Below, piece after piece: positions 43,207 to 54,274 of a stretch of 64,000 nt of DNA. Positions within the stretch are counted from its first letter, which is position 1. Each line of letters starts with the position of its first letter. The DNA is taken from positions 56,979,000 to 57,042,999 of the forward strand of contig OW121740.1 in the NCBI GenBank assembly GCA_933228675.1, given 5' to 3'. The stretch comes from Stomorhina lunata (taxonomy: Eukaryota; Arthropoda; Insecta; Diptera; Rhiniidae). The notes under the pieces were generated by a model that saw only the letters and a list, made by a program, of their open reading frames with translations, made no database searches and was not told the DNA's origin. Position numbers and translations under genes: made by a program.

Positions 43207-44660
43207 TACTGCGTATAAAGATAAATCTTTCCAGTTGTAGTTAAAGTATTTACCAAATCTTTGCAAGCAATCTTTTCGCATACTTCCCTTTCTTAAATAA
43301 TTTAAATAAGAGAAAATTTTAATTCAGTTAAAACTTCGTGGTGGCCGCAGTTAGTGGTTGTAACACTTGTATACTAGAAGATCTCTTCGATTACGCTTGT
43401 GTTTGTAACAACATGACGATTTCACAGAAATTTTCTTTAAGTTTGTGTGCGGTATGGAGTTAAGGAAAAGTCCTTGTCCTAACGTTTAGTTTAAGCCAAG
43501 TTATGTTTAGTCAATTTACAACCTCCAACATGATATGGCCTCCACCTCTACTACCAGCCTTGCAACAAGCTAAACTACTACTACTGCCTTAACAACTTTT
43601 AACTTTAAAGAATCATTGCAAAAAATCCAGATAATTTCCTTAAGAATTCTCCAAAATCGTGGCTGGTGTTGTAAGCTTAGAGATTAGCTCGTGTTATTGA
43701 TTCATTCATTCTCCCTTCCCTCAAATATTCTGGCTGGCGTAATTTCAAGATCCGCCATTCATACAAACTCCAATTTAGGTAAATACATATAACTTTGTAC
43801 TTGTAACTTCGCCGTACATGCAACACATGCAACAAATACAATTTGTGTTCTTCATCCATTTTGTTTATGTTGCTGGGGATTTTTCCTTTTTATTCTCTGG
43901 AAAGGAATTGAAAATTGTTGTTACAAGTATGTTCAATTATTTTAACATGTAAATTTGTTGTTTTAACAATGTTTTCTTGTTATTTTTGTTGGTTTTTTTT
44001 TTTTTTAGTTGAGGTGACAAGAATTTTAATAACTTGTTTTCAATTAGTCACAAATAATGTTACAAAAATGTATGGCATGTCATATCGGTTGTATACACGA
44101 GTTAGTTGGAGTATCGCAATACCATCGAACTCGTTGCAACTGTGTCCCTGTTGTCTTTCAATTAAGACAACAATAGGAATGAGGGCATATTGCAACAATA
44201 ATTAAGTAAATTTGCAATTTTAGTTTAAATTAAACTTCATTGATATCAAATATACAATAGAGTAATATAATAACAAAATTTAGCTTATCTTTAAATTATC
44301 AAGATTATCGCGGAAGAGATCTCTTAATAGATTAAGAATTAATTTAGAAAGAAGTATTGAAACAGTGATTCAAAAGTAAAGTTATTTTGGGTTATATCGA
44401 TAAGTTCTGCTCATAGAACCTTAAGTTTTAATTATTTCGGTATTTGCTTTGCGTTATAGTATTTTTAATTTGACTTAAATAAGAAGAGCTAAATAAATGT
44501 TTATCAAAGTCTAATAAGGGTCTAAGGTTAATTTTATTTTCTTTCTACGCACAAATTTTTCTATACTCGTAACGTCTTTGCCTTGTGTAAAACCCAGACG
44601 TATGAGAAAGCTTATCCATACGATTTTCTACAAAAAGGTCGTCGGGATAAGCGCAACGAA
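43207..44660. other. Unassigned, possibly single-copy
   Basis: No repeat family recurs and no convincing frame is present. It could be intronic or intergenic host sequence. Confidence 0.3.
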
Positions 44661-44667
44661 TTTTATT

Positions 44668-46995
44668 CTTCTTCTTCTGTTATCCTTGACTCCCAGTGAA
44701 GCATAGGGCCTCAACCATTCTTTTATATCGGACTCTATTGCGAGATGTTAGGCATACATCATTCCATGAATAGTTTGCTGCTTGTAACTCCGCATCAATT
44801 GATCTTCTCCACGTTCTAGCAGGTGCACCAACACGACGGCCGCTTCCTTGTGTATTCCAACGAAGCGCTTGTCGAGCAATGTTGGTATTTGGCCTTCGAA
44901 GTGTGTGGCCTATCCATCGCCATTTCCGTTGACATACCTCTGTGGAAGCAGGGATTTGGTTTGTTGCATTAAGTAGATCTTCATTTCTTATGCGATTCGG
45001 CCACCATATATTAAGAATTTGTCTTGAGCTTTTGTTTGTAAAGGTTTGCAGTCGTTTATCGATGGCATTTGTGCGTTTTCATGTTTCGCATCCGTAATAC
45101 AGGATGGACTTGACATTCGAGTTATATATTCGTAACTTAGTTGTTGTTGATATTTGCCGAGATTTCCAACTAGCTCGAAGAATGCCGAATGCAGATTTTG
45201 CCTTATTAATACGCGATTTAATATCCTCGTCTGCGCCACCTTTTGTAGTTACTAAACTTCTCAGGTAATTGAAGGTATTTACACGCCCAATAACCTCGTT
45301 ATTCACATTGATGTGTGTCAACGGGTTTGCGCCATAGCCTCCAGGCATAATCTTTGTCTTGGAAATATTAATTTCAAGACAAGCTATACGAGATTCAGCA
45401 GTAATAGCGTTAGTATTCTCTTGAAGGTGGCCAGAGCTTTGGCTTAGAAGACATACGTCATCGGCATGTTCCAAGTCCTCAAGTTGCTTAAAGGGTGTCC
45501 ATTGGATACCGTGTCTACCATTTAGAGCCGTACGCATTATGTTGTCGATGACGAGGATAAAAAGTATAGGTGATAATATACATCCTTGTCTTACTCCAGT
45601 AGTAACATCGAACGGATCTGATAGTTTACCCTTGTGTAGGACTCGACTTTTAAAATCAACGTACATTGCCCGGATTAAGCTGAGAATTTTCGTCGGCATG
45701 TTACGATTTTCTAAAATTCTCCATATATAGCTTCTATTGACACTGTCGAAGGCCTTCACTTCGTTCTTCACTTCTTGTATTGTTGGCGGACTGTCGGAAA
45801 TTCCTCTGAATATACTATCATGGTTGGTTTCATTATGCACTTCAGCCAGTGGTGTTAATCCAATAGGGTTGTTAAGTGTTGACTTGAAGTGCTCCATCCA
45901 GCGTATTAGTTGTTCATCCGCAGTTGAAAGGAGTGTGCCACTACTACTCAAGATAGGACTGTTACTGTAAGTAGGTTTGCCACACAACGCCCTTGATATG
46001 TTATACAAGGTCTTCATATCGCCTTTGCTTGCAGCTGATTCAGCTTGGCTCGCTTGCTCGTCTATCCACATTCTCTTGTTCCTTCTTGCAAACTTCTTTA
46101 TTTTATTGGATAGATCACGATATTTTCATTTAGCATTGTATTTTTAAGGGATCTGCGTTGTTTTACCAAGTCCCATGTTGCCTGTGTTATCCAAATCTTT
46201 CTTTTGTGATCTTTAAATCCTAGGATTTGTTGACCAACTTCATTGTAAGTTTGTGTGACACACCTGGAGATTTCATTAATACTGGCACCGTTGCTGTTTA
46301 TTACATCTGGAAGCCGATTCCTAATGGAAGTGATAAAGGCATTCCGATGACTTTCGGATTCCAGTTTCCCTACATCTATTTTCCGATCTGCTTACGCCGT
46401 ATCAGACCTCAGAGCAGCAACCTTTAGTCGAATTTTACACATCACTAAATGATGGTCGCTATTTATATTAGCTCCGCGTCTAGAGCGTACATCAAGTAAA
46501 GATGATCGCCACTTAGAATTTATTAAAATATGGTCGATTTGATTCTTTGTGATGCCATTCGGCGAAATCCAGGTTATTTTATGCTGTTCTTTATGAGGGA
46601 AAATACTGCCACCCACAACAAGATTCTTTTCGCAACATAGCTCGATCAGTCTTTCTCCATTATCGTTTCTTACTCCGACACCGTGTTTACCAATATAACG
46701 TTCCAAACCGGTATTAATTGAACCTACCTTGGGGTTAAAGTCGCCAAGTATCATGGTAATATCACAGTTATGTACGTTGCTGTTCATCCAACTGCTAAGT
46801 ACATCATAAAATTCATCCTTATCATTTTCAGATTGGATTTCAGTCGAAGCGTAGACATTAATAATTATCAAATTGCGAGCTTTAGTTTTGATCTTTATTG
46901 CCATGAGCCTCTCACTGATAGGTTGCTCAGGTTTCCAGGATGTACCACTAGGAGGTGTGAGTAGGAATTGAATACAGTTGTTACCTGTTAGCAGG
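44668..46995 (-). pseudogene. RTE-clade LINE copy 2, internal deletion
   Basis: The endonuclease part (46392-46904, extending to about 46965) shows 'ILGDFNPKVG', 'NQIDHILIN' and 'INSDHHLV', the Asp/Asn/His motifs of an apurinic-type endonuclease. The RT part (45079-46071) keeps 'GVRQGCILSPILF' but has 'EHADD' in place of YADD. About 415 bp are deleted near 45757, joining the linker directly to 'KAFDSVN', so the first catalytic Asp of RT is gone. A further gap lies near 46125. It ends in ATTCTTCTTCTTCTG at the 3' side. It is dead. Confidence 0.88.
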
Positions 46996-47236
46996 AAACC
47001 CAGGCAACAACTGCATCATGTCAGTGCAAATATTTTCTAATTTGCAACGCGAACAGGAGAGGATTACGTGGCTCATAAATGAATGAGCCGGGAAACATGA
47101 GCTTGTGATTGAAGGTACATTTTAGACATTCACGACTGATTACATGGCAAATGTGTTTAAAGGTGGCAGTAGTGTATCCAACTCCGGAACAGTGACGCAC
47201 TTAAGGATGTGTCACAATATTTTATTAATATTTTAT
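46996..47236. other. Unassigned
   Basis: Sequence upstream of the truncated RTE copy; nothing recognised. Confidence 0.3.
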
Positions 47237-47430
47237 TTATCTTGTCACCTATACTTTTTATTCTCGTCATCGATAACAAAATGCTCACGGCTTTAAAAAC
47301 TTGAGGACTTGGAATACGCTGATGACGCATGTCTTCTCAGCCAAAGCACAGGTCACCTTTAAGAAAACGCTAATGTCATCACTGTTGAATCTCGGGCAGC
47401 TGGGCTGGAAATCAATACTTCCAACCCTTC
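47237..47430 (+). pseudogene. RTE-like RT fragment, opposite strand
   Basis: In mixed frames it reads 'SPILFILVIDNKM', 'LEYADDACLLSQS' and 'SRAAGLEINTS', aligned to RT blocks B to D of the neighbouring RTE but more diverged and on the plus strand. Confidence 0.7.
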
Positions 47431-47484
47431 GTTACCGAAGACTTATAAAATTAGACACATACATATGAATTCAAAGAATACTAA

Positions 47485-47960
47485 ATAAAGTAGAAACGTA
47501 GTTATGAGTTCCGAATTCCTGACAGGTGTTCTTAGTCTGTCAATACTGAAACCTGGAAAGTCTGTGATATCTTCTCAAATGTCACTATTCGCCAAAATAA
47601 TTGAGACTCTACTCCTCCCGGAGCTAACTACCGGCATTACCACTCAGATTGCACAAGACTTGAAGAAGCACAGGCCTTGTGAAAGAACTGCCTTTGACAT
47701 GGTTAGCTTTGCCAAACTCTTCTACAACATCCTGCAGTCAACAATGCCAACAAATTTGAAGAGTTGGATACATAGTTGATTATACTAGCGGTCGTAAATC
47801 GTTCTTTAGGTTTAGGAACCAATGATCAAAACACCATAGAGTTAAAAGGGAATTTCTCAGGGTATAGTCCTGTCGCCACTTTTGTTTACCCTTTCTAAGC
47901 GCCCAGCTCTAGGCAAGGCGTTAAAGTGCAGTCATAACCGAACGATTACACGATAATGGC
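47485..47960 (+). pseudogene. Jockey-type LINE RT fragment
   Basis: The open part 47504-47779 contains 'LSLSILKPGKSVIS', 'LFAKIIETLLLPELTTGITT' and 'CERTAFDMVSFAKLF', followed in other frames by 'SGRKSFFRFRNQ' and a 'GISQG.VLSPLLFTL' block. These are RT fingers/palm blocks of Jockey-group LINEs (LKPGK, ISLLS..AK..E.LLL, QG.VLSPLLF). Internal deletions removed the catalytic Asp block. Confidence 0.65.
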
Positions 47961-48397
47961 GACGCACAGTGGTTCAGAATCGTTTGCCAAAACTCTGTAA
48001 CTTTTTAACTAATAAAGATTTTGTACTCGTTTTTTTAAGTCAATAGATAACATCTTAAGCTTTTATTACTTTAGGTAATATTTTAAATTTTTTACTTTAG
48101 GTTTAATTAAGATCTACGCAGCGGTTGTAAAGAAATTTAAGCTTAATGTTCAATTTGCAAACCCATTTTTACCGACTTACTCTAAATCGATTTGGCTTAA
48201 ATTTAGGCCACAAGCCAATCTTAGATGACAATATTATATTTTGTTATCCTTAGGTTGGCCCCAATTTTCATTGAGATGTTATCCGTATTTTCATTTGGAT
48301 GGTCCAAATGGAAAAAAATATTTAATTTTAAGTCGAATATCTTTAAAATCATAAAAGATAGGATATGCATGTCGCGACGTTTTTTGTATATCTTGAC
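47961..48397. other. Unassigned
   Basis: Nothing recognised. Confidence 0.3.
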
Positions 48398-48748
48398 CTA
48401 CGTATTTATTATATAGTATGATTCTTCAAATCGGTTGGAAAATGACAATTACATATCGTTTTAAGTTATTTATGAGTTTGATGTGCCTTGCTTTATTGGG
48501 CGGCACAATCGGCCCCAAAGTAGGGCACATCAAACTCATAAATAACTTAAAACGATATGTAATTGTCATTTTCCAACCGATTTGAAGAATCATACTATAT
48601 AATAAATACGTAGACAATTACCTACGTATTTATTATATAGTATGATTCTTCAAATCGGTTGGAAAATGACAATAACATTTCGTTTTAAGTTATTTATGAG
48701 TTTGATGTGCCCTACTTTGGGGCCGATTGTGCCGCCCAATAAAGCAAG
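48398..48748. repeat. Three alternating copies forming nested hairpins
   Basis: Unit CTACGTATTTATTATATAGT... occurs forward (48398-48487), inverted (48487-48613) and forward again (48622-48748). The second and third copies are near-perfect 127-bp arms separated by 8 bp. The first and second are 90-bp arms around a 36-bp loop. Only a few substitutions separate the copies, so the rearrangement is young. Confidence 0.88.
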
Positions 48749-48853
48749 GCTTTCCAGGTTCAAAACTAAAGATCCCCAAAACTTCTGCTATATGCACACA
48801 GTTATAATTATTTTAAAATCCTCATAACGGTTCCGAAGTTGTGGACTTATTTC

Positions 48854-48888
48854 AATTGCCATAAATGCAATTTGCATTTATGGCAATT
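48854..48888. repeat. Perfect 16-bp hairpin
   Basis: AATTGCCATAAATGCA and its exact complement are separated by ATT. No context links it to a terminator or gene. Confidence 0.7.
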
Positions 48889-49393
48889 TACTAGCAATTC
48901 TGATAGAATTTTGTTTGTAAAATTTTTGAGTATTTTCATTAAAATAAAAAAGTGTTCTATGGGCGGGTCCGAACGTGTGCAAAAGTATTGTATATATACG
49001 CTAAAAGAAAACACCTGTTCCTTTCTTTGGATGGTTACGATCTTCATTCCTTTTTTGTGCTTTAAAAGTTATACACTATTAAACTACAAATTTTACGAAT
49101 ATTAATTTTCATGGGCATTTTTAAATTTGTTATATAACACCCTAGCTACAAATTATACAGGGTGCGCAAATACCATTTTTTAAAAACAACAGTCTATCCA
49201 ACATAACAAAAATAGTTTACAGGAAATCGTTATTAATATGAGATCAAATATTACATTTTTTTATTTTTTCAACTTAACTTAAATTATTTGATTTTAGCAG
49301 CATGCCACGCCTACTTCCGCGACTATTTTGGCAACATTTTTTGGCTTAGTTTTGATATGTTTCCCTTCTGATGGTATAAAAAGTTTAAGAACC
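48889..49393. other. Unassigned
   Basis: Nothing recognised. Confidence 0.3.
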
Positions 49394-49651
49394 TACCCAG
49401 CAAAACTTTTCATTACCAAATAATGAGTTAAACAGCTAAACTATTGAACACGAACTACTTACTCATTCACTGTTTAAGTCATTACATTAACATGGGGATG
49501 TTATTGGAGGCAAGTACTTACCAATTGCAGAAAAGTAATGACTTGGGCAAGCAATAGGAAAACAACAACAAAAACTACGACTGCTAGGCGGAGACTCTTC
49601 CACTGAGCTACTTCATATGTTGAAAACTTATCAGCTTATAATTAATATGTA

Positions 49652-50945
49652 CCCAGTAAAACTTTTCATTACCAAATAATGAGTTAAACAGTTAAACTAT
49701 TGAACACGAACTACTTACTCATTCGCTGTTTAAGTCATTACATTAACATGGGGATGTCATTGGAGGCAAGTACTTACCAACTGCAGAAAAGTAATGGCTT
49801 GGGTAAGCAATTTGAAAGCAACAACAACAACAGCAACAACTTTTTTGTTGTTGTTTTATTAAAAACATATATTTTTAAACGAAATACAAAATTTTTTTTA
49901 TGATCCCATGTTGGCTCGAACCCAGACCCTCCGACTGCTAGGCAGAGACTCTTCCACTGAGCTACTTCATATGTTAAAAACTTAGCAGCTTATAATTAAT
50001 ATAAACAATTTTTATTTTTAGATCCAAAATCATGTGAAAATAACTTTGTTTTTCCCTTCTTTTTTTTGCTTTGTTGTAATTTTTGGAAAAATATTTTTAT
50101 ACGATTTTTTGTAATTATTTTAAAACTTTTTTAAAATTATTTTAAAACTTAAACAATTTAAATCTTCTTTTATGTATAAGTTTTTACATAAGATTGACTC
50201 TTACTTACTTAAATGTTACAACCTGTTAAGGTGGGATTTCGATCTTGTGCGAATATTCTCCAATTGTGCGAATATTCTCCAATTTTATAGGCCAAGCTTT
50301 GAAAAATGTTCCTCTACTTGGTCTTTCTATCGAAGTTTCGGACATCCTCCTCTAACATTAGGTAGTGAGACATTTCAATTCTAATTTTATCCTCTTCATT
50401 GTATTTTTTTTCAAGAGAGGGTTACTAGCCCGTAATCCTAACCCATTTTTTATCGATCTTATGGGACAACTCTCGGAACATGTTAACTCACAATATTAAT
50501 GGGTGTTAAACTAGCTCCCCGGGTGATACCATGTGGAGGTGTGTGTCCACAATTGAGATGAAGGATGAACCAGATAAGTTGGGCTTACCAAGTTAAGACC
50601 AATTAGAATCGTGTTTGGTATTCAACATCCCCTAAATAATCAAAATTGACTCATGATGGTATTTTTTCATTAACGTGAGTTAGTTTTACAATTTTTTTTT
50701 ACAGAAGATAATATTTAAGTTCTTAAAATTCAAAAATCATTTAAAAAGACTCTTTTAATAAAAAAAAAAACTAAAAAAATTGTTGCCCTTGGTGGGATTT
50801 GAACCGGGGCCATTAAGTTTTAATTACCATCTTAATTACAAATAAGTACTTCTGTAATAACTTATTATTTATTCGGATGGTATGTTGTAGTCATTACAAG
50901 GTAACCAGTTATCAGAGTACTTGCCATTACCAAAGTTTTGCTGGG
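49652..50945 (-). mobile_element. TIR element A copy 3, nested in copy 4
   Basis: Termini CCCAGTAAAACTTTTC and AAAGTTTTGCTGGG; TA at 49650-49651 and 50946-50947. It is inserted in the ATTAATATR segment downstream of the tRNA-like module of copy 4, which continues as ACAATTTTTATTTTTAGATC afterwards. It carries its own complete tRNA-like module. Confidence 0.85.
49899..49971 (-). other. tRNA-like sequence in A copy 3
   Basis: 73 nt, same structure as 8802-8874; one base in the T stem differs (GTTCGAGCCAACATG in the complement), weakening it further. Confidence 0.5.
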
Positions 50946-51911
50946 TATATACAATTTTTATTTTTAGATCCAAAATCATGTGACAATACCTTTGTTTTTC
51001 ATTGCTTTTTTTTTTTGTTTTGTTGTAATTTTTGGAAAAATGTTTTTATACAATTTTTTGTAAATGTTTAGTGCATTTAATAAACAATAAAGGAGTTTTT
51101 TTTTAATTATTTTAAAATTTAAACAATTTAAATCTTCTTTTTTGTATAAGTTTTAATATAACATTGACTCTTACTTACTTAAAAGGCCTATAGTTGCAAC
51201 CTGTTAAGGTCAAAGTCCGACCATATTTTAGAATTCCATGGATTTCGATCTTGTGCTAATATTCTCCAACTTTATAGGCCAAGATTTGAAAAATTTTCCT
51301 CTACTTGGTCTTTCCATCGAAGTTTCGGACGTTCTCTTCTAACATTAGGTTGTGGGACATTTTTATTCCAATTTTATCCTCTTCATAGTAATTGTTTTTT
51401 TCCAAGAAAGAGTTACTAGTCCATCATCCTAACCCATTTTTATCGATCTTATGGGAAAACTCTCGGTGCATGTTAGCTCACTACATTAAGGGGAGTTAAA
51501 CTAGTTCCGCGTGTGATACCACGAGGATGTGATACCACTGTCTACAGTTGAGATGAAGTTGGGCTTACTAAATTGATATCCAACATACCCTACATAATCA
51601 AAATTGACTCATGGTGGTATTTTTTCATTACCGTGAGTTAGTTTTCCAAAATTTGTTTACAGAAGGTAATTTAAGTTCTTAAAATTCGAAAATCGTTTAA
51701 AAAGACTCTTCTAACAAAAAAAAAAAAATTAAAAAAAATAGTTGGTCTTGGTGGGATTTTAACCGGTGGGATTTTAACCAGTTTAAATTGCCATCTTAAT
51801 TACAAATAAGTACTTCTGTATTAACTTATTAGTTATTCGTAGGGTATGTTGTAGTCATTACAAGATTACCAGTTACCAGAGTACTTGCCATTACCAAAGT
51901 TTTGCTATGTA

Positions 51912-52345
51912 TGTCATGAAAAAATATAGGTTTTGCCCAATGAAAATTAATTCTGAGCCACCGTGCGACGGTACATAATATGGAAGACCTATGCGGAAAA
52001 GTGAATGTTATTATCTACGATTTTTTCACTGAACGTAACCTGAAGAAACAATCAGCTAAATTATCACCGACCCTATTTACTACCTGAAGAATAGAATTAA
52101 GACTACAGCTAGGCGTGAAGGTCGATGGTGTACCAATTCCGAGAACTTAACCATTCTTACCACTCAAAAATCCAGTGTGGTAAGAATCGTTGGAACCGAT
52201 TTCAACACATTTTCATTATCGAAAGTTCTATTATGAAAACAAATGTTTCTACCAAATTTAGTAAACAGTCGAATTGAAAGGTGCATAATTCGTCTCAGAG
52301 CTGAATTTTTATTTCCTTCTATTGTATTATATATACTACAACATT
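51912..52345. other. Unassigned
   Basis: No recognised feature. Confidence 0.3.
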
Positions 52346-53165
52346 TTCAATTGTAATTGAGAAATGTTCAAATTGAATTGAGAAATTTTCAATTGAAATT
52401 GAGAATTTGTAAATTGAAATTGAGAAAATCCCAATTGGAAATGAGAAATTTTCAATTGAAATTGAGAATTTTTAAATTTAAATTGAGAATTTTTCAATTG
52501 AAATTGAGAAAAGCCCAATTGAAAATGAGGTTGATTTTTTAATTGAAATTGAGAAGTTTTCAATTGGAATTGAGAAATTGAGAATTTTAGAATTGAAATT
52601 CAGAAAACCTAAATTGAAAATGAGGTTGAAATTCCACTTGGGGTGTTCTCAATTTCCATTGAAAAATTCTCAATTTAAATTTAAAATTTCTCAATTTCAA
52701 TTGAAAATTTCTCATTTTCAATTGAAAATTTCTCATTTTCAATTGAAAATTTCTCATTTTCAATTGAAAACTTCTCAATTTCAATTAAAAATTCAACCTC
52801 ATTTTCAATTGTGCTTTTTTCAATTTCAATTGAAAAATTCTCAATTTAAATTTAAAAATTCTCAATTTCAATTGAAAATTTTTCATTTTAAATTGGGCTT
52901 TTCTCAATTTCAATTCAAAAATTCCCAATTTCAATTGAAAATTTCTCAATTTCAACTGAATGTTTCTCATTTCCAATTAAGGTTTTCCCAATTTTATTTG
53001 AAAATGTCTCATTTTTAATTGAAAATTCTCAATTTCAATTGAAAATTTCTCAATTTCAATTGAATATTCTCAATTTCAATTTAATATTTCTCAATTTCAA
53101 CTGTACATAATATAAACGCGATTCATTTCAATTGAATATTTCTCAATTTCAATTGAAAATGGTGT
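52346..53165. repeat. 21-bp minisatellite arranged as an inverted array
   Basis: The unit is ATTGAGAAATTTTCAATTGAA with a strict 21-bp step in the left half (to about 52637). The right half (about 52646-53165) carries the reverse complement. Variant units (AAAGCCCAATTGAAAATGAGG, units with AATTTAAATTTAAATT) occur in mirrored order, so a higher-order array was duplicated in inverted form. Frames with a seven-residue period (e.g. QFQLKIS) are by-products. Confidence 0.9.
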
Positions 53166-53321
53166 AGTTTATATTTCCTGTATATAATATAAACGCGATT
53201 CATGATTTTATATAAAACTCAATGCTTTAAATGTCCATCATAAATTAAATTTTTTTTTAAAGAAAAGTGTTAAATGTGAGATTTATGTGACTCAAAATGA
53301 GCTTTTAACTTAATAACAGGT
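53166..53321. other. Unassigned
   Basis: Contains a second copy of ATATAAACGCGATTCAT (53110 and 53190), marking a small duplication at the minisatellite edge. Confidence 0.4.
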
Positions 53322-54060
53322 AAAAAAGTAGGAGTGATATATTCGGTATTGCCGAATTTAATATATCCTCCATCAAATTGTATTTATCTTAAAAAATTTT
53401 CTAAAAAAACAAATATACATTAATATATACATTTATTTTCATGATATTTAAGAGATTTACGGGTGCCATGTTGAAATGTGGATCGACTATTTAAAAATTT
53501 TGTACACAGGCTTATACTATACTATATAAAATTTATTGTAATAAATTTGGTCATCGTAATTGGTGTAACTATGTAGTTAAACAAAAATTTGTTTTTAAGA
53601 ACTTTTGGTGGTATTAAGGGGCTCTTAAGGGACTCTTGCATAATGTGGACCGATTGTCACATAATTTGGTTTACTGGTTTGTGTTCATGCAAAATATCTT
53701 AACACTGAAATTATGCATAACTATTAAAATTTAAGTAGTTTTCGGGTCTATATGGGAACTATGGTGACAGATTTTCCTAAATTTGTAGAGGTCATTTAAA
53801 GCTTTTCTGTTGTATATATGATAGTCAAAGTTTGTTACAATTGGATATTTATTATTAGCATTCAAATGGTTTTCTATGCGGGGTTATATGTTAGCTAAGG
53901 TCAAATGTGATTCGATCTAGCTCGATTTCCGTACCAAATTTTTGCAATAAATGACAAATTTTTTTGCTAAATTTCATTCAGGGCCTATAGTGTTTTCAAG
54001 AAATGGATATCACGTAATCCTTAAAATTCTACAGAGACACAGAATATATACTTATGTACC
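53322..54060 (-). mobile_element. Divergent Helentron/DINE-like repeat
   Basis: The left edge reads CAGGTAAAAAAGTAGGAGTG then a hairpin (ATTCGGTATTGCCGAAT) and ATATCCTCCATCA, the same layout as the DINE 3' end but with different sequence. The body has the usual 'tgtggaccgatt', 'tgccaaatttcatt'-like phrases. The 5' microsatellite is not seen. Confidence 0.5.
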
Positions 54061-54274
54061 TTATTTTAATTACAAAGAGAAGGATCAGTATACCCCCATT
54101 TTTTAAGGTAGTTAAAAAAAGGTTTACGGAATTGAAAATTATGCAAAATAAGTATTTGCATACCCAACAATTTTAAGTTAAACGTTCCATTTTTATAAAA
54201 CAGTAAACCTAAATTAATTACCTCTCTAAAATTGTATACAATTTAACATTATTAATTGATTTATGAAAGATTTC
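54061..54274. other. Unassigned
   Basis: AT-rich; no feature. Confidence 0.3.

Larger units (their letters stand above)
49396..51909 (-). mobile_element. TIR element A copy 4, hosts copy 3
   Basis: The outer copy consists of 49396-49649 and 50946-51909, flanked by TA (49394-49395, 51910-51911). The right terminus has mutated from CTGGG to CTATG. Part of its tRNA-like module is deleted (remnant about 49576-49620). The T-arm-like region near 51745 contains a duplicated GGTGGGATTTTAACC. It was split by copy 3 and is the most diverged of the four. Confidence 0.78.

Noticed and set aside
52336..53018. Several frames with heptad-like QFQLKIS repeats
   Set aside because: The 21-bp minisatellite keeps frame on both strands, so open frames are expected without coding.
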